Shown: one piece after another, positions 18,462-28,896 of the stretch
Layout: each line of letters begins with the position of its first letter
Position numbering within the stretch: the first letter of the stretch is position 1
Assembly: GCF_015732185.1 (NCBI RefSeq)
Contig: NZ_WIQM01000007.1
Location: 86,487 to 150,486, forward strand
Direction of reading: 5' to 3'
DNA length: 64,000 nucleotides
Source of the DNA: Pectinatus haikarae
Lineage (GTDB): Bacteria; Bacillota; Negativicutes; Selenomonadales; Selenomonadaceae
Notes under the pieces: model-generated
The model's database searches: none
The model's input: the letters and a program-made list of their open reading frames with translations, nothing else
What the model was told of the DNA's origin: nothing
Translations under genes and position numbers: made by a program

Positions 18462-20132
18462 TTATTTATAGTTTCTAAAAAATTTTTCCACAAATTCATT
18501 AGGGTTCTGCGATATTTGAATGTCGGATTCAAATAATCTATTCCATGGGAAATTCACCTTTACTGCTTTAATATTTAAAAAAGGCATGTATTTGTCAAAT
18601 AAGTTTTGTGTCATTTGCTCTGCATCGATCTGCGCAGGTTCAAGTTTATCACCGAGAGAAAGCTTTGAGCCCCTGCCCGGAAATATATTCAGCTTTCTTG
18701 CAACAGTCTGCCGGACATTAGCCTGATAAAACCAGTCATCAACATATCTGGTCAATAAAAGCATATTTTTATTTTCGTCAGTCATATGCAATGATAACAA
18801 TCCCTGCCCGACTGACCAGCCGGTGCTGTTAGTCGCTGTGTTCCAGCCAGCATATGAAGTCAGCTTAAATAAAAGATTCCTTTGCAGTAAATTGTGCATA
18901 AGCGCATTGTCCGCACCATTGGCAAATGCAATATCCCCAATAGCAACAGGCGTTTTATCTCCCAGATAATGCTCGATCATATTGACAAAGGAATTCGTAT
19001 TAGCCCGCGGATAAATTGAATTGAGATTTTCACCTGCTTCATATGTCATACCACTGACATTTGTATTTACCAGCAATATCATTGACGCTCCCTTTGCTGA
19101 TGTTGTAGGGCGCCCTCCTGCCAAATCTATCTCCGAACGAACAGAATTATCTATTGGCTCATCCGAATAAGAAGGAATAGTAGCGCCACCATATCCGCTG
19201 GCATAACCAATTGCCACAACAGGCTCATAGCTATAGATCTTATTTATAGCTCTTGTTATAAGAAGAAGCCCCATCTCATCCACACCTGCAACAATGCGAA
19301 AATTGCTGCTTGACATTCCTTGTGCAGACTGGCTGAGTACAACACGCTCATTATGCGTTTGAGAAAACGGTGCGTTATCATCGCACCCCACAACTAAATA
19401 GTTGATTATATTATTGCGTGTCAATTCAACTAAGACTTTATTGGCATCAAAATTTTTGCGACGCCTGCCCATCCAATCATCAATCACATTTAGCGGTATA
19501 TGCTGACGTAGCTGAACCATCTGATCTTCTTCGTTACTTGTAAGTCCCTGAGAAATATTTTTATCCAGCAATGCCGTATACTGGAAAATATAATCGCCAT
19601 ACGTTTGATAATATGAAGGCTCTTCTGTCCCTGATGCAGCAGCATTTTTAGGTGTGCGCATAATAGAAGAAAAAACATATACCGGAAGTTTAGGATACTT
19701 TTTATGAATAGAAATAAAGTAATCCGTCCTTTTCAAGATATCGGTCCTATCAAAACTATGCTTACGAGAAGCTACCAAGCTCCCATATAAAAGCGCATCA
19801 GAAGAAATAACAGCAGCATCCGCATCCTGTGCATTATTCATTACCCATTGATATAAACCATCTGGATCTCCCGGTGAAGTGCGAGTTCCCAATAATTGCT
19901 CAGGAGGAACCTTGATAACTACCCCTGCCTTTTCAGCTACTGCCACAGTTTGTTTGTCCGATATCGGACGATTATCATGAGGAACATATAAGATTACCTT
20001 AGCTTTTACCTTCTTTGCCGCTGCCGGCACACTTTGCAAATTTAATACAAACAACGATAGCATTACCATCGCAAGTATCTTTTTCCAACTGGGATATTTC
20101 AGTACAGATAAATAATAACCCAAAAAATCCAC
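18462..20132 (-). CDS. Exported DUF4127 family protein
   Basis: This 556-residue protein has an N-terminal signal or anchor (about residues 18-39, ending LQSVPAAAK, a plausible cleavage site). The body matches DUF4127: ILYVPHDNRPISDKQT near residue 46 and VISSDALLYGSLVASRKH near residue 105. No function is established for the family; the conserved histidine and aspartate near the start would suit a metal or hydrolase site, but that is speculation. It is the nearest gene downstream of the CRISPR array, which is transcribed toward it, with 163 bases between. Confidence 0.8.
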   Translation of the reverse strand: MDFLGYYLSVLKYPSWKKILAMVMLSLFVLNLQSVPAAAKKVKAKVILYVPHDNRPISDKQTVAVAEKAGVVIKVPPEQLLGTRTSPGDPDGLYQWVMNNAQDADAAVISSDALLYGSLVASRKHSFDRTDILKRTDYFISIHKKYPKLPVYVFSSIMRTPKNAAASGTEEPSYYQTYGDYIFQYTALLDKNISQGLTSNEEDQMVQLRQHIPLNVIDDWMGRRRKNFDANKVLVELTRNNIINYLVVGCDDNAPFSQTHNERVVLSQSAQGMSSSNFRIVAGVDEMGLLLITRAINKIYSYEPVVAIGYASGYGGATIPSYSDEPIDNSVRSEIDLAGGRPTTSAKGASMILLVNTNVSGMTYEAGENLNSIYPRANTNSFVNMIEHYLGDKTPVAIGDIAFANGADNALMHNLLQRNLLFKLTSYAGWNTATNSTGWSVGQGLLSLHMTDENKNMLLLTRYVDDWFYQANVRQTVARKLNIFPGRGSKLSLGDKLEPAQIDAEQMTQNLFDKYMPFLNIKAVKVNFPWNRLFESDIQISQNPNEFVEKFFRNYK

Positions 20133-20656
20133 CTCAATACTATATTCTCTTAGTTATTAAGAATACCATAAAATATACCAAAAATAAATCAGTTGCTTAA
20201 AATTTGACAGAATATATACGGAGAATTGTTAAGTAAAGTGCGACACTTCATGTAAAAAAACTTCAATAATGGCTTTCATGCATCCCTCTATAAGTGTTTC
20301 AATCCACGCGCCCATAAGGGTGTGACCATTACGCTGCCAGCAGGCATATCATTCCTTGCGTTTCAATCCACGCACCCATGAAGGGTGCGACGTAATCCCA
20401 TCCCGATATCGTACCGTTACTTTTACGTTTCAATCCACGCACCCATGAAGGGTGCGACGCGTATGGGAGCCGATCCGATGTTATTGATGCAGTTTCAATC
20501 CACGCACCCATAAAGGGTGCGACGAGATTAGCGGACATGACCAGTAGCGGAAATGAGAGTTTCAATCCACGCACCCATAAAGGGTGCGACTGATATCAAA
20601 TTAGATATCATTAGTGACTATTATGTTTCAATCCACGCACCCATAAAGGGTGCGAC

Positions 20657-20758
20657 GCAATATCGCCATACCCAACAGTGGTTGTTGTGACGTTTCAATC
20701 CACGCACCCATAAAGGGTGCGACGCAATATCGCCATACCCAACAGTGGTTGTTGTAAC
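20657..20758 (-). repeat. Near-identical neighbouring spacers 6 and 7
   Basis: Spacers at 20657-20691 and 20724-20758 are the same 35 bases except G at 20689 versus A at 20756. In the crRNA this is spacer position 3, within the seed. Confidence 0.95.
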
Positions 20759-20922
20759 GTTTCAATCCACGCACCCATAAAGGGTGCGACTATTGCAGAC
20801 GCACAGTCATATACAGAAATATTGAGTTTCAATCCACGCACCCATAAAGGGTGCGACTTGAAGATGAGCTCAATAAAGCACAGCTAATGAGTTTCAATCC
20901 ACGCACCCATAAAGGGTGCGAC

Positions 20923-21022
20923 CAAAGATGTCTTGACCGCTGCCGGATATGCTGAAGTTTCAATCCACGCACCCATAAAGGGTGCGACCAAAGATGTCTT
21001 GACCGCTGCCGGATATGCTGAA
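20923..21022 (-). repeat. Identical adjacent spacers 10 and 11
   Basis: The 34-base spacers at 20923-20956 and 20989-21022 are identical, so one spacer-repeat unit has been duplicated in tandem. Confidence 0.97.
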
Positions 21023-23700
21023 GTTTCAATCCACGCACCCATAAAGGGTGCGACCAGCTCCATGCGTGCAGCATAAGCCGGATCAATGTTTCAATCCACG
21101 CACCCATAAAGGGTGCGACTACCGCTGCAGTCGCTTCTTTTCGCGTTACACCGTTTCAATCCACGCACCCATAAAGGGTGCGACGGAACATTTTCAAAAG
21201 AAAAATGGCTTGATCATGTTTCAATCCACGCACCCATAAAGGGTGCGACGCTGGTATGCAGTTGACTATAATGGTAATATTTATGTTTCAATCCACGCAC
21301 CCATAAAGGGTGCGACCTGCCGACTTATCATTATTATTGCAGCCAAGCATGTTTCAATCCACGCACCCATAAAGGGTGCGACGCGGTGGTAAGTATGATC
21401 TAAATACCAGCTATTTTGTTTCAATCCACGCACCCATAAAGGGTGCGACGTCTTGATTATCCTGAATAATAATCGGTATTTTTAGTTTCAATCCACGCAC
21501 CCATAAAGGGTGCGACAATGGCAAGGCACAATAACCACGACAGCAGGTAAGTTTCAATCCACGCACCCATAAAGGGTGCGACTTTTTAGAGAGCAGTCCG
21601 AGAATGCGTTGTTTGATGTTTCAATCCACGCACCCATAAAGGGTGCGACTTATTAGACTATCATATAGTGCTTTCTTATCTGCGTTTCAATCCACGCACC
21701 CATAAAGGGTGCGACTTGGGTGACGGATGGCGTCAACCAAGAATATATCCGTTTCAATCCACGCACCCATAAAGGGTGCGACGATCTATGCACCGTCTTA
21801 TTAATATCTACAGTGTGTTTCAATCCACGCACCCATAAAGGGTGCGACAAATATATGCTATAGAATGCAATACTACATTATTGTTTCAATCCACGCACCC
21901 ATAAAGGGTGCGACTTTTCATAATGATCATTAATTTCTTCAATATCGTCGTTTCAATCCACGCACCCATAAAGGGTGCGACGCAGGTGCTATATTGCATC
22001 TAATACTAAACTCAGGTTTCAATCCACGCACCCATAAAGGGTGCGACTTAATAGCATTTTCTTCCACCAGATTATTAGGTGTTTCAATCCACGCACCCAT
22101 AAAGGGTGCGACTAGAGAATTTATTTTTAGTAGTATTTCCTTCAATGTTTCAATCCACGCACCCATAAAGGGTGCGACGTTATAAGGCTATATAATAAAG
22201 TATATCCAAGACGTTTCAATCCACGCACCCATAAAGGGTGCGACATTCCCAACACAACGAGACTTAAAAATATATCTTGTTTCAATCCACGCACCCATAA
22301 AGGGTGCGACGTATACCTACTGACTGGCACAATCAACAGTATTAAGTTTCAATCCACGCACCCATAAAGGGTGCGACGAGATTGACCATTCTGCCATTAG
22401 TGAAATTATGTCGTTTCAATCCACGCACCCATAAAGGGTGCGACACGGTATAAATAGTTTTATCAACTCGTATGATGAAGTTTCAATCCACGCACCCATA
22501 AAGGGTGCGACGGAAAACAAATAATGGACTTTCATCACCGCAAGTTTCAATCCACGCACCCATAAAGGGTGCGACGATTTTAGCGACAGCATTCAATATC
22601 AGCAGAATTAGTTTCAATCCACGCACCCATAAAGGGTGCGACGCAAGAATCTGGTAAACGATTTAATCAATATTTAGTTTCAATCCACGCACCCATAAAG
22701 GGTGCGACTTTTGTGCGAAAGTAATTCCCTATTATGTTTGTCGTTTCAATCCACGCACCCATAAAGGGTGCGACGTTTCATGCCAGTCAGGGCGCGTAAA
22801 TTCAACAGATGTTTCAATCCACGCACCCATAAAGGGTGCGACTAAGGGTGTTTTCGCATATCCCCGTTATTGTTTCGTTTCAATCCACGCACCCATAAAG
22901 GGTGCGACGTTGATCGGCGATTATCGCCGGGCGATGTCGGGTTTCAATCCACGCACCCATAAAGGGTGCGACACACTTTTGTAAGGTTTTTACCCCTAGC
23001 AGAATACGTTTCAATCCACGCACCCATAAAGGGTGCGACTAGTGCCATCAAGTACGATGTCACCTGTTATATTGTTTCAATCCACGCACCCATAAAGGGT
23101 GCGACGTGCCATTGATGTTTATTCCAGGAGCCGGTGAAGCGTTTCAATCCACGCACCCATAAAGGGTGCGACTAATGATGGGGGTGAGCAGATGAGCGAT
23201 ACATTAGTTTCAATCCACGCACCCATAAAGGGTGCGACTCCTCATTTCGTTGTTCTGCTTCGTACGTCATAGTTTCAATCCACGCACCCATAAAGGGTGC
23301 GACATCCTTTATATTTGGATCCTTTATGCCATACAACGTTTCAATCCACGCACCCATAAAGGGTGCGACGTGACGATGTTGACGGTAACGGGACACCACT
23401 TAATGTTTCAATCCACGCACCCATAAAGGGTGCGACGTAATTACTCCGCTGCTGTCAGCTGTTGCTGTATGTTTCAATCCACGCACCCATAAAGGGTGCG
23501 ACTAGAGCTTTTCCAAAAAAAGTAATCTTGCTAATTGTTTCAATCCACGCACCCATAAAGGGTGCGACTGAAAACTATATTTGGGCGGTGCTACATAACG
23601 CGTTTCAATCCACGCACCCATAAAGGGTGCGACCTCCTGTGGGCGTCTCGTCATCTGTGACGAGTCGCGTTTCAATCCACGCACCCATAAAGGGTGCGAC

Positions 23701-24098
23701 AAGACAATCTAGCATTTGTTGGGAAACCAGTGACGTTTCAATCCACGCACCCATAAAGGGTGCGACGCAATAGAGGTGTGCTCAACAGCTCCGTTACTAA
23801 TGTTTCAATCCACGCACCCATAAAGGGTGCGACATGTTAACCGGATTTGTCGCTGCATTTAATCAGTGTTTCAATCCACGCACCCATAAAGGGTGCGACA
23901 AGACAATCTAGCATTTGTTGGGAAACCAGTGACGTTTCAATCCACGCACCCATAAAGGGTGCGACGCAATAGAGGTGTGCTCAACAGCTCCGTTACTAAT
24001 GTTTCAATCCACGCACCCATAAAGGGTGCGACATGTTAACCGGATTTGTCGCTGCATTTAATCAGTGTTTCAATCCACGCACCCATAAAGGGTGCGAC
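23701..24098 (-). repeat. Tandem duplication of a three-spacer block
   Basis: Spacers 52-54 (23701-23867) recur in the same order as spacers 55-57 (23900-24066). Each copy with its three repeats is 199 bp and I see no difference between them. Recombination between repeats is the simplest explanation. Confidence 0.97.
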
Positions 24099-27000
24099 AA
24101 AGCCGTTTGTCTATGCACTTGATACTACTCTGCGTTTCAATCCACGCACCCATAAAGGGTGCGACGCCTCCTTTAAATCCGCTTCCGCCTTGAGTTTACG
24201 TTTCAATCCACGCACCCATAAAGGGTGCGACGTCGCTTATCTTGAAGTAGTGCCACTGGCTAATAGTTTCAATCCACGCACCCATAAAGGGTGCGACATG
24301 GGGGACTGGTACCCGGATCACGGTGCGAAGTTGTTTCAATCCACGCACCCATAAAGGGTGCGACTTGAGACGGTTATTTTTCCGGCCGGGGTAACTTTGT
24401 TTCAATCCACGCACCCATAAAGGGTGCGACGTGGGCACATGGATAAAAACCTATCTGGACGGTAAGTTTCAATCCACGCACCCATAAAGGGTGCGACGGG
24501 GAGACGCGAACGCGCCCAAAGCAGGCGATGCGTTTCAATCCACGCACCCATAAAGGGTGCGACGCAACAGCAATAAATATTACAACGACACTTAATATGT
24601 TTCAATCCACGCACCCATAAAGGGTGCGACGTGCAAAACGATCCGGAATATGATCGTAAAGAGCGTTTCAATCCACGCACCCATAAAGGGTGCGACGCGT
24701 CCATTTTACAGCCACCGAACACGGTCCGGCGTTTCAATCCACGCACCCATAAAGGGTGCGACTCCGCGATAGTCGGCAGCTCCGAAAAGAATTGGGGTTT
24801 CAATCCACGCACCCATAAAGGGTGCGACTACATGAAAACATAATCCCATCCGTAAGCCATGTGTTTCAATCCACGCACCCATAAAGGGTGCGACGTTTAG
24901 CAATTTTCCAGAGACTTTCCTGAGTACTAGTTTCAATCCACGCACCCATAAAGGGTGCGACTAGCTTGATAAGTTGATATTCCAATACCACCAAACGTTT
25001 CAATCCACGCACCCATAAAGGGTGCGACTTCAAGCACGAATCCGCATCCAGCATTTATCAAAGTTTCAATCCACGCACCCATAAAGGGTGCGACTTACTC
25101 CTTTAACCGTGAATAATCGTAACTTATGTTTCAATCCACGCACCCATAAAGGGTGCGACTCCGTGACAATTTTATGCTTTCCGGCTTCATACAAGTTTCA
25201 ATCCACGCACCCATAAAGGGTGCGACGTACGCGGCTGTGTGCTGCCCCCGGTACTTGATGTTTCAATCCACGCACCCATAAAGGGTGCGACTTATTCCCA
25301 GATGCAGAATCTTGTTCACAAGGTGTTTCAATCCACGCACCCATAAAGGGTGCGACTTGCTCTGCACCATGCAGCAGGCAATAGAATTTGTGTTTCAATC
25401 CACGCACCCATAAAGGGTGCGACGTAGCGTTTCGGGCTTATGGTTCGGGCGACTATATGTTTCAATCCACGCACCCATAAAGGGTGCGACGGCAAGTGGC
25501 TTATAAATTCCGTCGTTGATACTGCGTTTCAATCCACGCACCCATAAAGGGTGCGACTCACAGACGGCGTAAATCAGGAATACATTCAAGTGTTTCAATC
25601 CACGCACCCATAAAGGGTGCGACGATGCACTTTTAGGATATATTGACGGCGGTGATGTTTCAATCCACGCACCCATAAAGGGTGCGACGAGTATTATCAG
25701 TCCCAGAAGATTTACTACCCATGTTTCAATCCACGCACCCATAAAGGGTGCGACTGTTCGTTCTTCTGAATATGCACCTATACGTACGTTTCAATCCACG
25801 CACCCATAAAGGGTGCGACGGAACGTACTACCTTTAATCGGCACGCAATAGGTGTTTCAATCCACGCACCCATAAAGGGTGCGACTATATGCTGATAACT
25901 TACTGTTTCAGGCTCATACGTTTCAATCCACGCACCCATAAAGGGTGCGACGTTCCATCCTCTGCAGCGGCATGTTTCTTTTTGCTGTTTCAATCCACGC
26001 ACCCATAAAGGGTGCGACTTTATAATTCCACCATTTACGTTTGCCATAATTTGTTTCAATCCACGCACCCATAAAGGGTGCGACGAGGTGAGTTGATGGC
26101 TGAACGCAGGATGTTTACAGTTTCAATCCACGCACCCATAAAGGGTGCGACACCGAAAATCAAGTTTCAGACAACATTCCTGAACGTTTCAATCCACGCA
26201 CCCATAAAGGGTGCGACTTTGCCCAGTCTGGTATTCTGCCGTCTCTATCTGCGTTTCAATCCACGCACCCATAAAGGGTGCGACGTCACACTTTTTTGCT
26301 TTCCGGTCGGGGATAAAATGTTTCAATCCACGCACCCATAAAGGGTGCGACGATTTTTCCATTTTAGTTGCAACGGCCTGACACAGTTTCAATCCACGCA
26401 CCCATAAAGGGTGCGACGTTGATTATTTTTGTATTGCCATTTTTTGTAACGTTTCAATCCACGCACCCATAAAGGGTGCGACCAGACATTTTTACTTTTA
26501 GGCGGGTTAAATGAATGTTTCAATCCACGCACCCATAAAGGGTGCGACGGAAGCACCAAAAAAATAATCCGCTCCGATGGCAGTTTCAATCCACGCACCC
26601 ATAAAGGGTGCGACAAATTCAATATACGCAGACCGGAAAGGCGGTAGCGTTTCAATCCACGCACCCATAAAGGGTGCGACGACGATCTTGAAGAATTAAA
26701 ATCCGAACTTGCTAGTTTCAATCCACGCACCCATAAAGGGTGCGACGATTACAGAAAGCTTTAAAAGAAATTCCAGAAAAGTTTCAATCCACGCACCCAT
26801 AAAGGGTGCGACACTAAACGGTATGTTGATGCTAAATTAAAATAGCGTTTCAATCCACGCACCCATAAAGGGTGCGACTATCACAAGGCAATATGTTAGA
26901 GAACATATAGAGTTTCAATCCACGCACCCATAAAGGGTGCGACTATATCGCGATATATCGCGCGCCAAGGACTTATAGTTTCAATCCACGCACCCATAAA

Positions 27001-27339
27001 GGGTGCGACTAGCTGCGGTAAACGCAGGAACAGCTGAAAGTGCGTTTCAATCCACGCACCCATAAAGGGTGCGACGTGGTCGCTGGCTTTACGATACACG
27101 GCAGTTGATGTTTCAATCCACGCACCCATAAAGGGTGCGACATGAGCCAAACGGCGGGAAAAAATCGGATGAAATGTTTCAATCCACGCACCCATAAAGG
27201 GTGCGACAAACAGCGCGTGTATTCGTTGGCTGTTGAAATACGTTTCAATCCACGCACCCATAAAGGGTGCGACGACGGCACCGACAGGCAGCCAGCAAGC
27301 CGGAAATGTTTCAATCCACGCACCCATAAAGGGTGCGAC

Positions 27340-27564
27340 AGCAAAAAAATCGATTATTATCTTTTTTAATTATAACAAACTAATCTATAATTAGTATATA
27401 CGAGATACTACAAGAAAAATTTAAATAATCAGCTTTTTTGCCCGAATTTATCGGATATAATCCTTTAAATTCGTAATATAGTTTTGAAAATGAATTTTGT
27501 AGAATCTAAAATTCATTTTTATGCTTAAAAAGCATGCGTTTTTTCTGTTTACTTACCTTTCGCA
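27340..27564 (-). promoter_or_regulatory. CRISPR leader
   Basis: An AT-rich 225-bp stretch between cas2 and the youngest repeat. On the minus strand an extended -10 (TGTTATAAT, 27377-27369) lies 30 bases before the first repeat and is a good array promoter. Just upstream is the palindrome ACTAAT-CTATA-ATTAGT (27379-27395), a possible binding site for acquisition or architectural proteins. Further up are two hairpins: 27487-27519 (listed separately) and ATGCTT-AAA-AAGCAT (about 27521-27535). Confidence 0.75.
27487..27519 (-). terminator. Possible terminator of the cas operon
   Basis: A perfect 12-bp inverted repeat, AAAATGAATTTT and AAAATTCATTTT, around a nine-base loop, 46 bases after the cas2 stop. 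The stem is AT-only apart from one G-C pair, so it would be weak as a terminator; it could instead be a leader element. Confidence 0.4.
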
Positions 27565-27855
27565 CTAAATAATAATAGGGCCTTCAATATCATAAGAGAC
27601 TCTAACTCCTATATGTTTCACTTTTGCTCCTTTTGAACTGCCCAAATAGTAAAATCGTAAACTATCCTGCTTGGGGTCTATAATTTTTTCGAGATCAATT
27701 TCGATTTTTTTGCACTGCGCGGGGTCAATTTTACATTCAAACACAGAATTTTGTACTCTTTGTCCAAAATTTACACATATCTTAGCTACTTTGCGCAAGC
27801 GTCTTTTACCTTTCTCATCTACAGTAGAAATATCGTATGTGATTAAGACAAACAT
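27565..27855 (-). CDS. cas2: CRISPR endonuclease Cas2
   Basis: Spacer-acquisition protein of 96 residues that forms the Cas1-Cas2 integrase. It has the ferredoxin fold start MFVLITYDIS with the conserved aspartate at residue 8, then RLRKVAKICVNFGQRVQNSVFEC, a family hallmark. It is the last gene of the cas operon, nine bases after cas1, and borders the leader, as is usual for type I-C. Confidence 0.97.
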   Translation of the reverse strand: MFVLITYDISTVDEKGKRRLRKVAKICVNFGQRVQNSVFECKIDPAQCKKIEIDLEKIIDPKQDSLRFYYLGSSKGAKVKHIGVRVSYDIEGPIII

Positions 27856-27864
27856 AACTATTAC

Positions 27865-28896
27865 CTACTTCCATAGAAATGGTGGATAAGTATCCAGGTC
27901 ATTACGAATACACCTAGCAAGCAAAATTGCCTGTACATGTGGAACCAGTCCCCATTTTATTTTTTCCTCTAAAAAAGGATGCGTTATCTGTTCTTCTTTA
28001 TGTGCATGCCATGCTTCAAGTACTAGCTTCCGTGCATCGTCTGTCATCAGAACAGCACCATTTTCTTTTTGTATAAAGCCATTTTCAGTAATTTTTTTCC
28101 TATTTACCATGGTTACTGCTACTCTATCTGCTAAAATTGGACGAAACTCTTCCATCATATCAAAGGCTAAAGACTGACGTCCCGGTCTGTCACGATGAAG
28201 AAAACCAACGTATGAATCAAGTCCGACACCTTCTAAAGCACTTGCAATATCATTTGCCAAAAGCGCATAAATGAAGGATAGTAAACAGTTCATATTATCT
28301 AACGGTGGCCTTTTATTTCTTTCCTTAAAGAAAAAATTTTCTTTTTGATTGAGAATCATGTCATCAAAAACAGAAAAATAAAGAACTGCTGCTTTGCCCT
28401 CTATTCCCCGTAATTCGTCCATATCTTTTGCCGCTAATATATGCTGCATTTGTTCTTGTATATGATCGATGGCCTTTTGTAATTTATCGACAGCTACCCG
28501 CATGGGATGGTCTCGCTTAGTCCGTTCCAAAACCCATTTACTATTATACAACTTTCCTGCGATAAAGCATTTTGCCAGATTCAGGCTGTTATCCTCACTA
28601 TCTGCCCATCTGTACTGTTCCTTGCGCAGCAGCACATTTCCATTTGTTTTGCCGATTACTCTTGCCATAAAACGGCCTTCTGGTGTCATAAAATTCAAAG
28701 CAATATTTTTTTCTGCACATTTTTTCATTAATGCCGGACTAGCCCCAGTATAACCGAAAGTAGTGATTTGTTCAAAATTATGCAAGGGAAATCGCCCCAG
28801 TATTTTATCATCTTTTAATACTACAATATTCTCTCCATCAAGTGATAAATATGCTGTATCCTGGTTCACAAAAAGTGTGTTTAAGAGAGGCTTCAT
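27865..28896 (-). CDS. cas1: CRISPR-associated endonuclease Cas1, subtype I-C
   Basis: Integrase of 343 residues that inserts new spacers at the leader-proximal repeat. Catalytic residues are visible as the glutamate in GIEGKAAVLYFSVF, the histidine in YVGFLHRDRPGRQSLAFD and the aspartate or glutamate in LAFDMMEEFRP. The start overlaps the end of cas4 by four bases and is preceded by AGGAGGCTGGAGG. Intact length and motifs suggest acquisition is possible, which fits the very long array. Confidence 0.97.
   Translation of the reverse strand: MKPLLNTLFVNQDTAYLSLDGENIVVLKDDKILGRFPLHNFEQITTFGYTGASPALMKKCAEKNIALNFMTPEGRFMARVIGKTNGNVLLRKEQYRWADSEDNSLNLAKCFIAGKLYNSKWVLERTKRDHPMRVAVDKLQKAIDHIQEQMQHILAAKDMDELRGIEGKAAVLYFSVFDDMILNQKENFFFKERNKRPPLDNMNCLLSFIYALLANDIASALEGVGLDSYVGFLHRDRPGRQSLAFDMMEEFRPILADRVAVTMVNRKKITENGFIQKENGAVLMTDDARKLVLEAWHAHKEEQITHPFLEEKIKWGLVPHVQAILLARCIRNDLDTYPPFLWK

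Larger units (their letters stand above)
20296..27339 (-). CRISPR. Type I-C CRISPR array, 107 repeats and 106 spacers
   Basis: The 32-bp repeat starts GTTTCAATCC and ends GGGTGCGAC on the plus strand, with the hairpin GCACCC-ATAAAG-GGGTGC-like core typical of type I-C. I counted 107 repeats and 106 spacers of 32-36 bases, mean period about 66. The crRNA is read from the minus strand (repeat ending GGATTGAAAC before each spacer), because the cas genes and leader lie at the high-coordinate end and the degenerate repeats lie at the low end. Repeat 1 (20296-20326) is 31 bp with substitutions; repeats 2 and 3 carry CATGAAGG where repeats 4-107 carry CATAAAGG. Apparent open frames across the array are artefacts of the repeat. 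Confidence 0.99.

Noticed and set aside
20231..20244. TAAAGTGCGAC outside the array, as a further decayed repeat
   Set aside because: Only the 3' end resembles the repeat, the distance to repeat 1 is about 51 bases instead of 33-36, and the sequence forms its own small hairpin AAGTG-TCG-CACTT.
20329..27369. Many open frames of 60-143 codons on both strands across the array, with recurring peptides such as SHPLWVRGLK and VAPFMGAWIET
   Set aside because: They are translations of the CRISPR repeat and spacers, have no ribosome sites and share only repeat-derived motifs.
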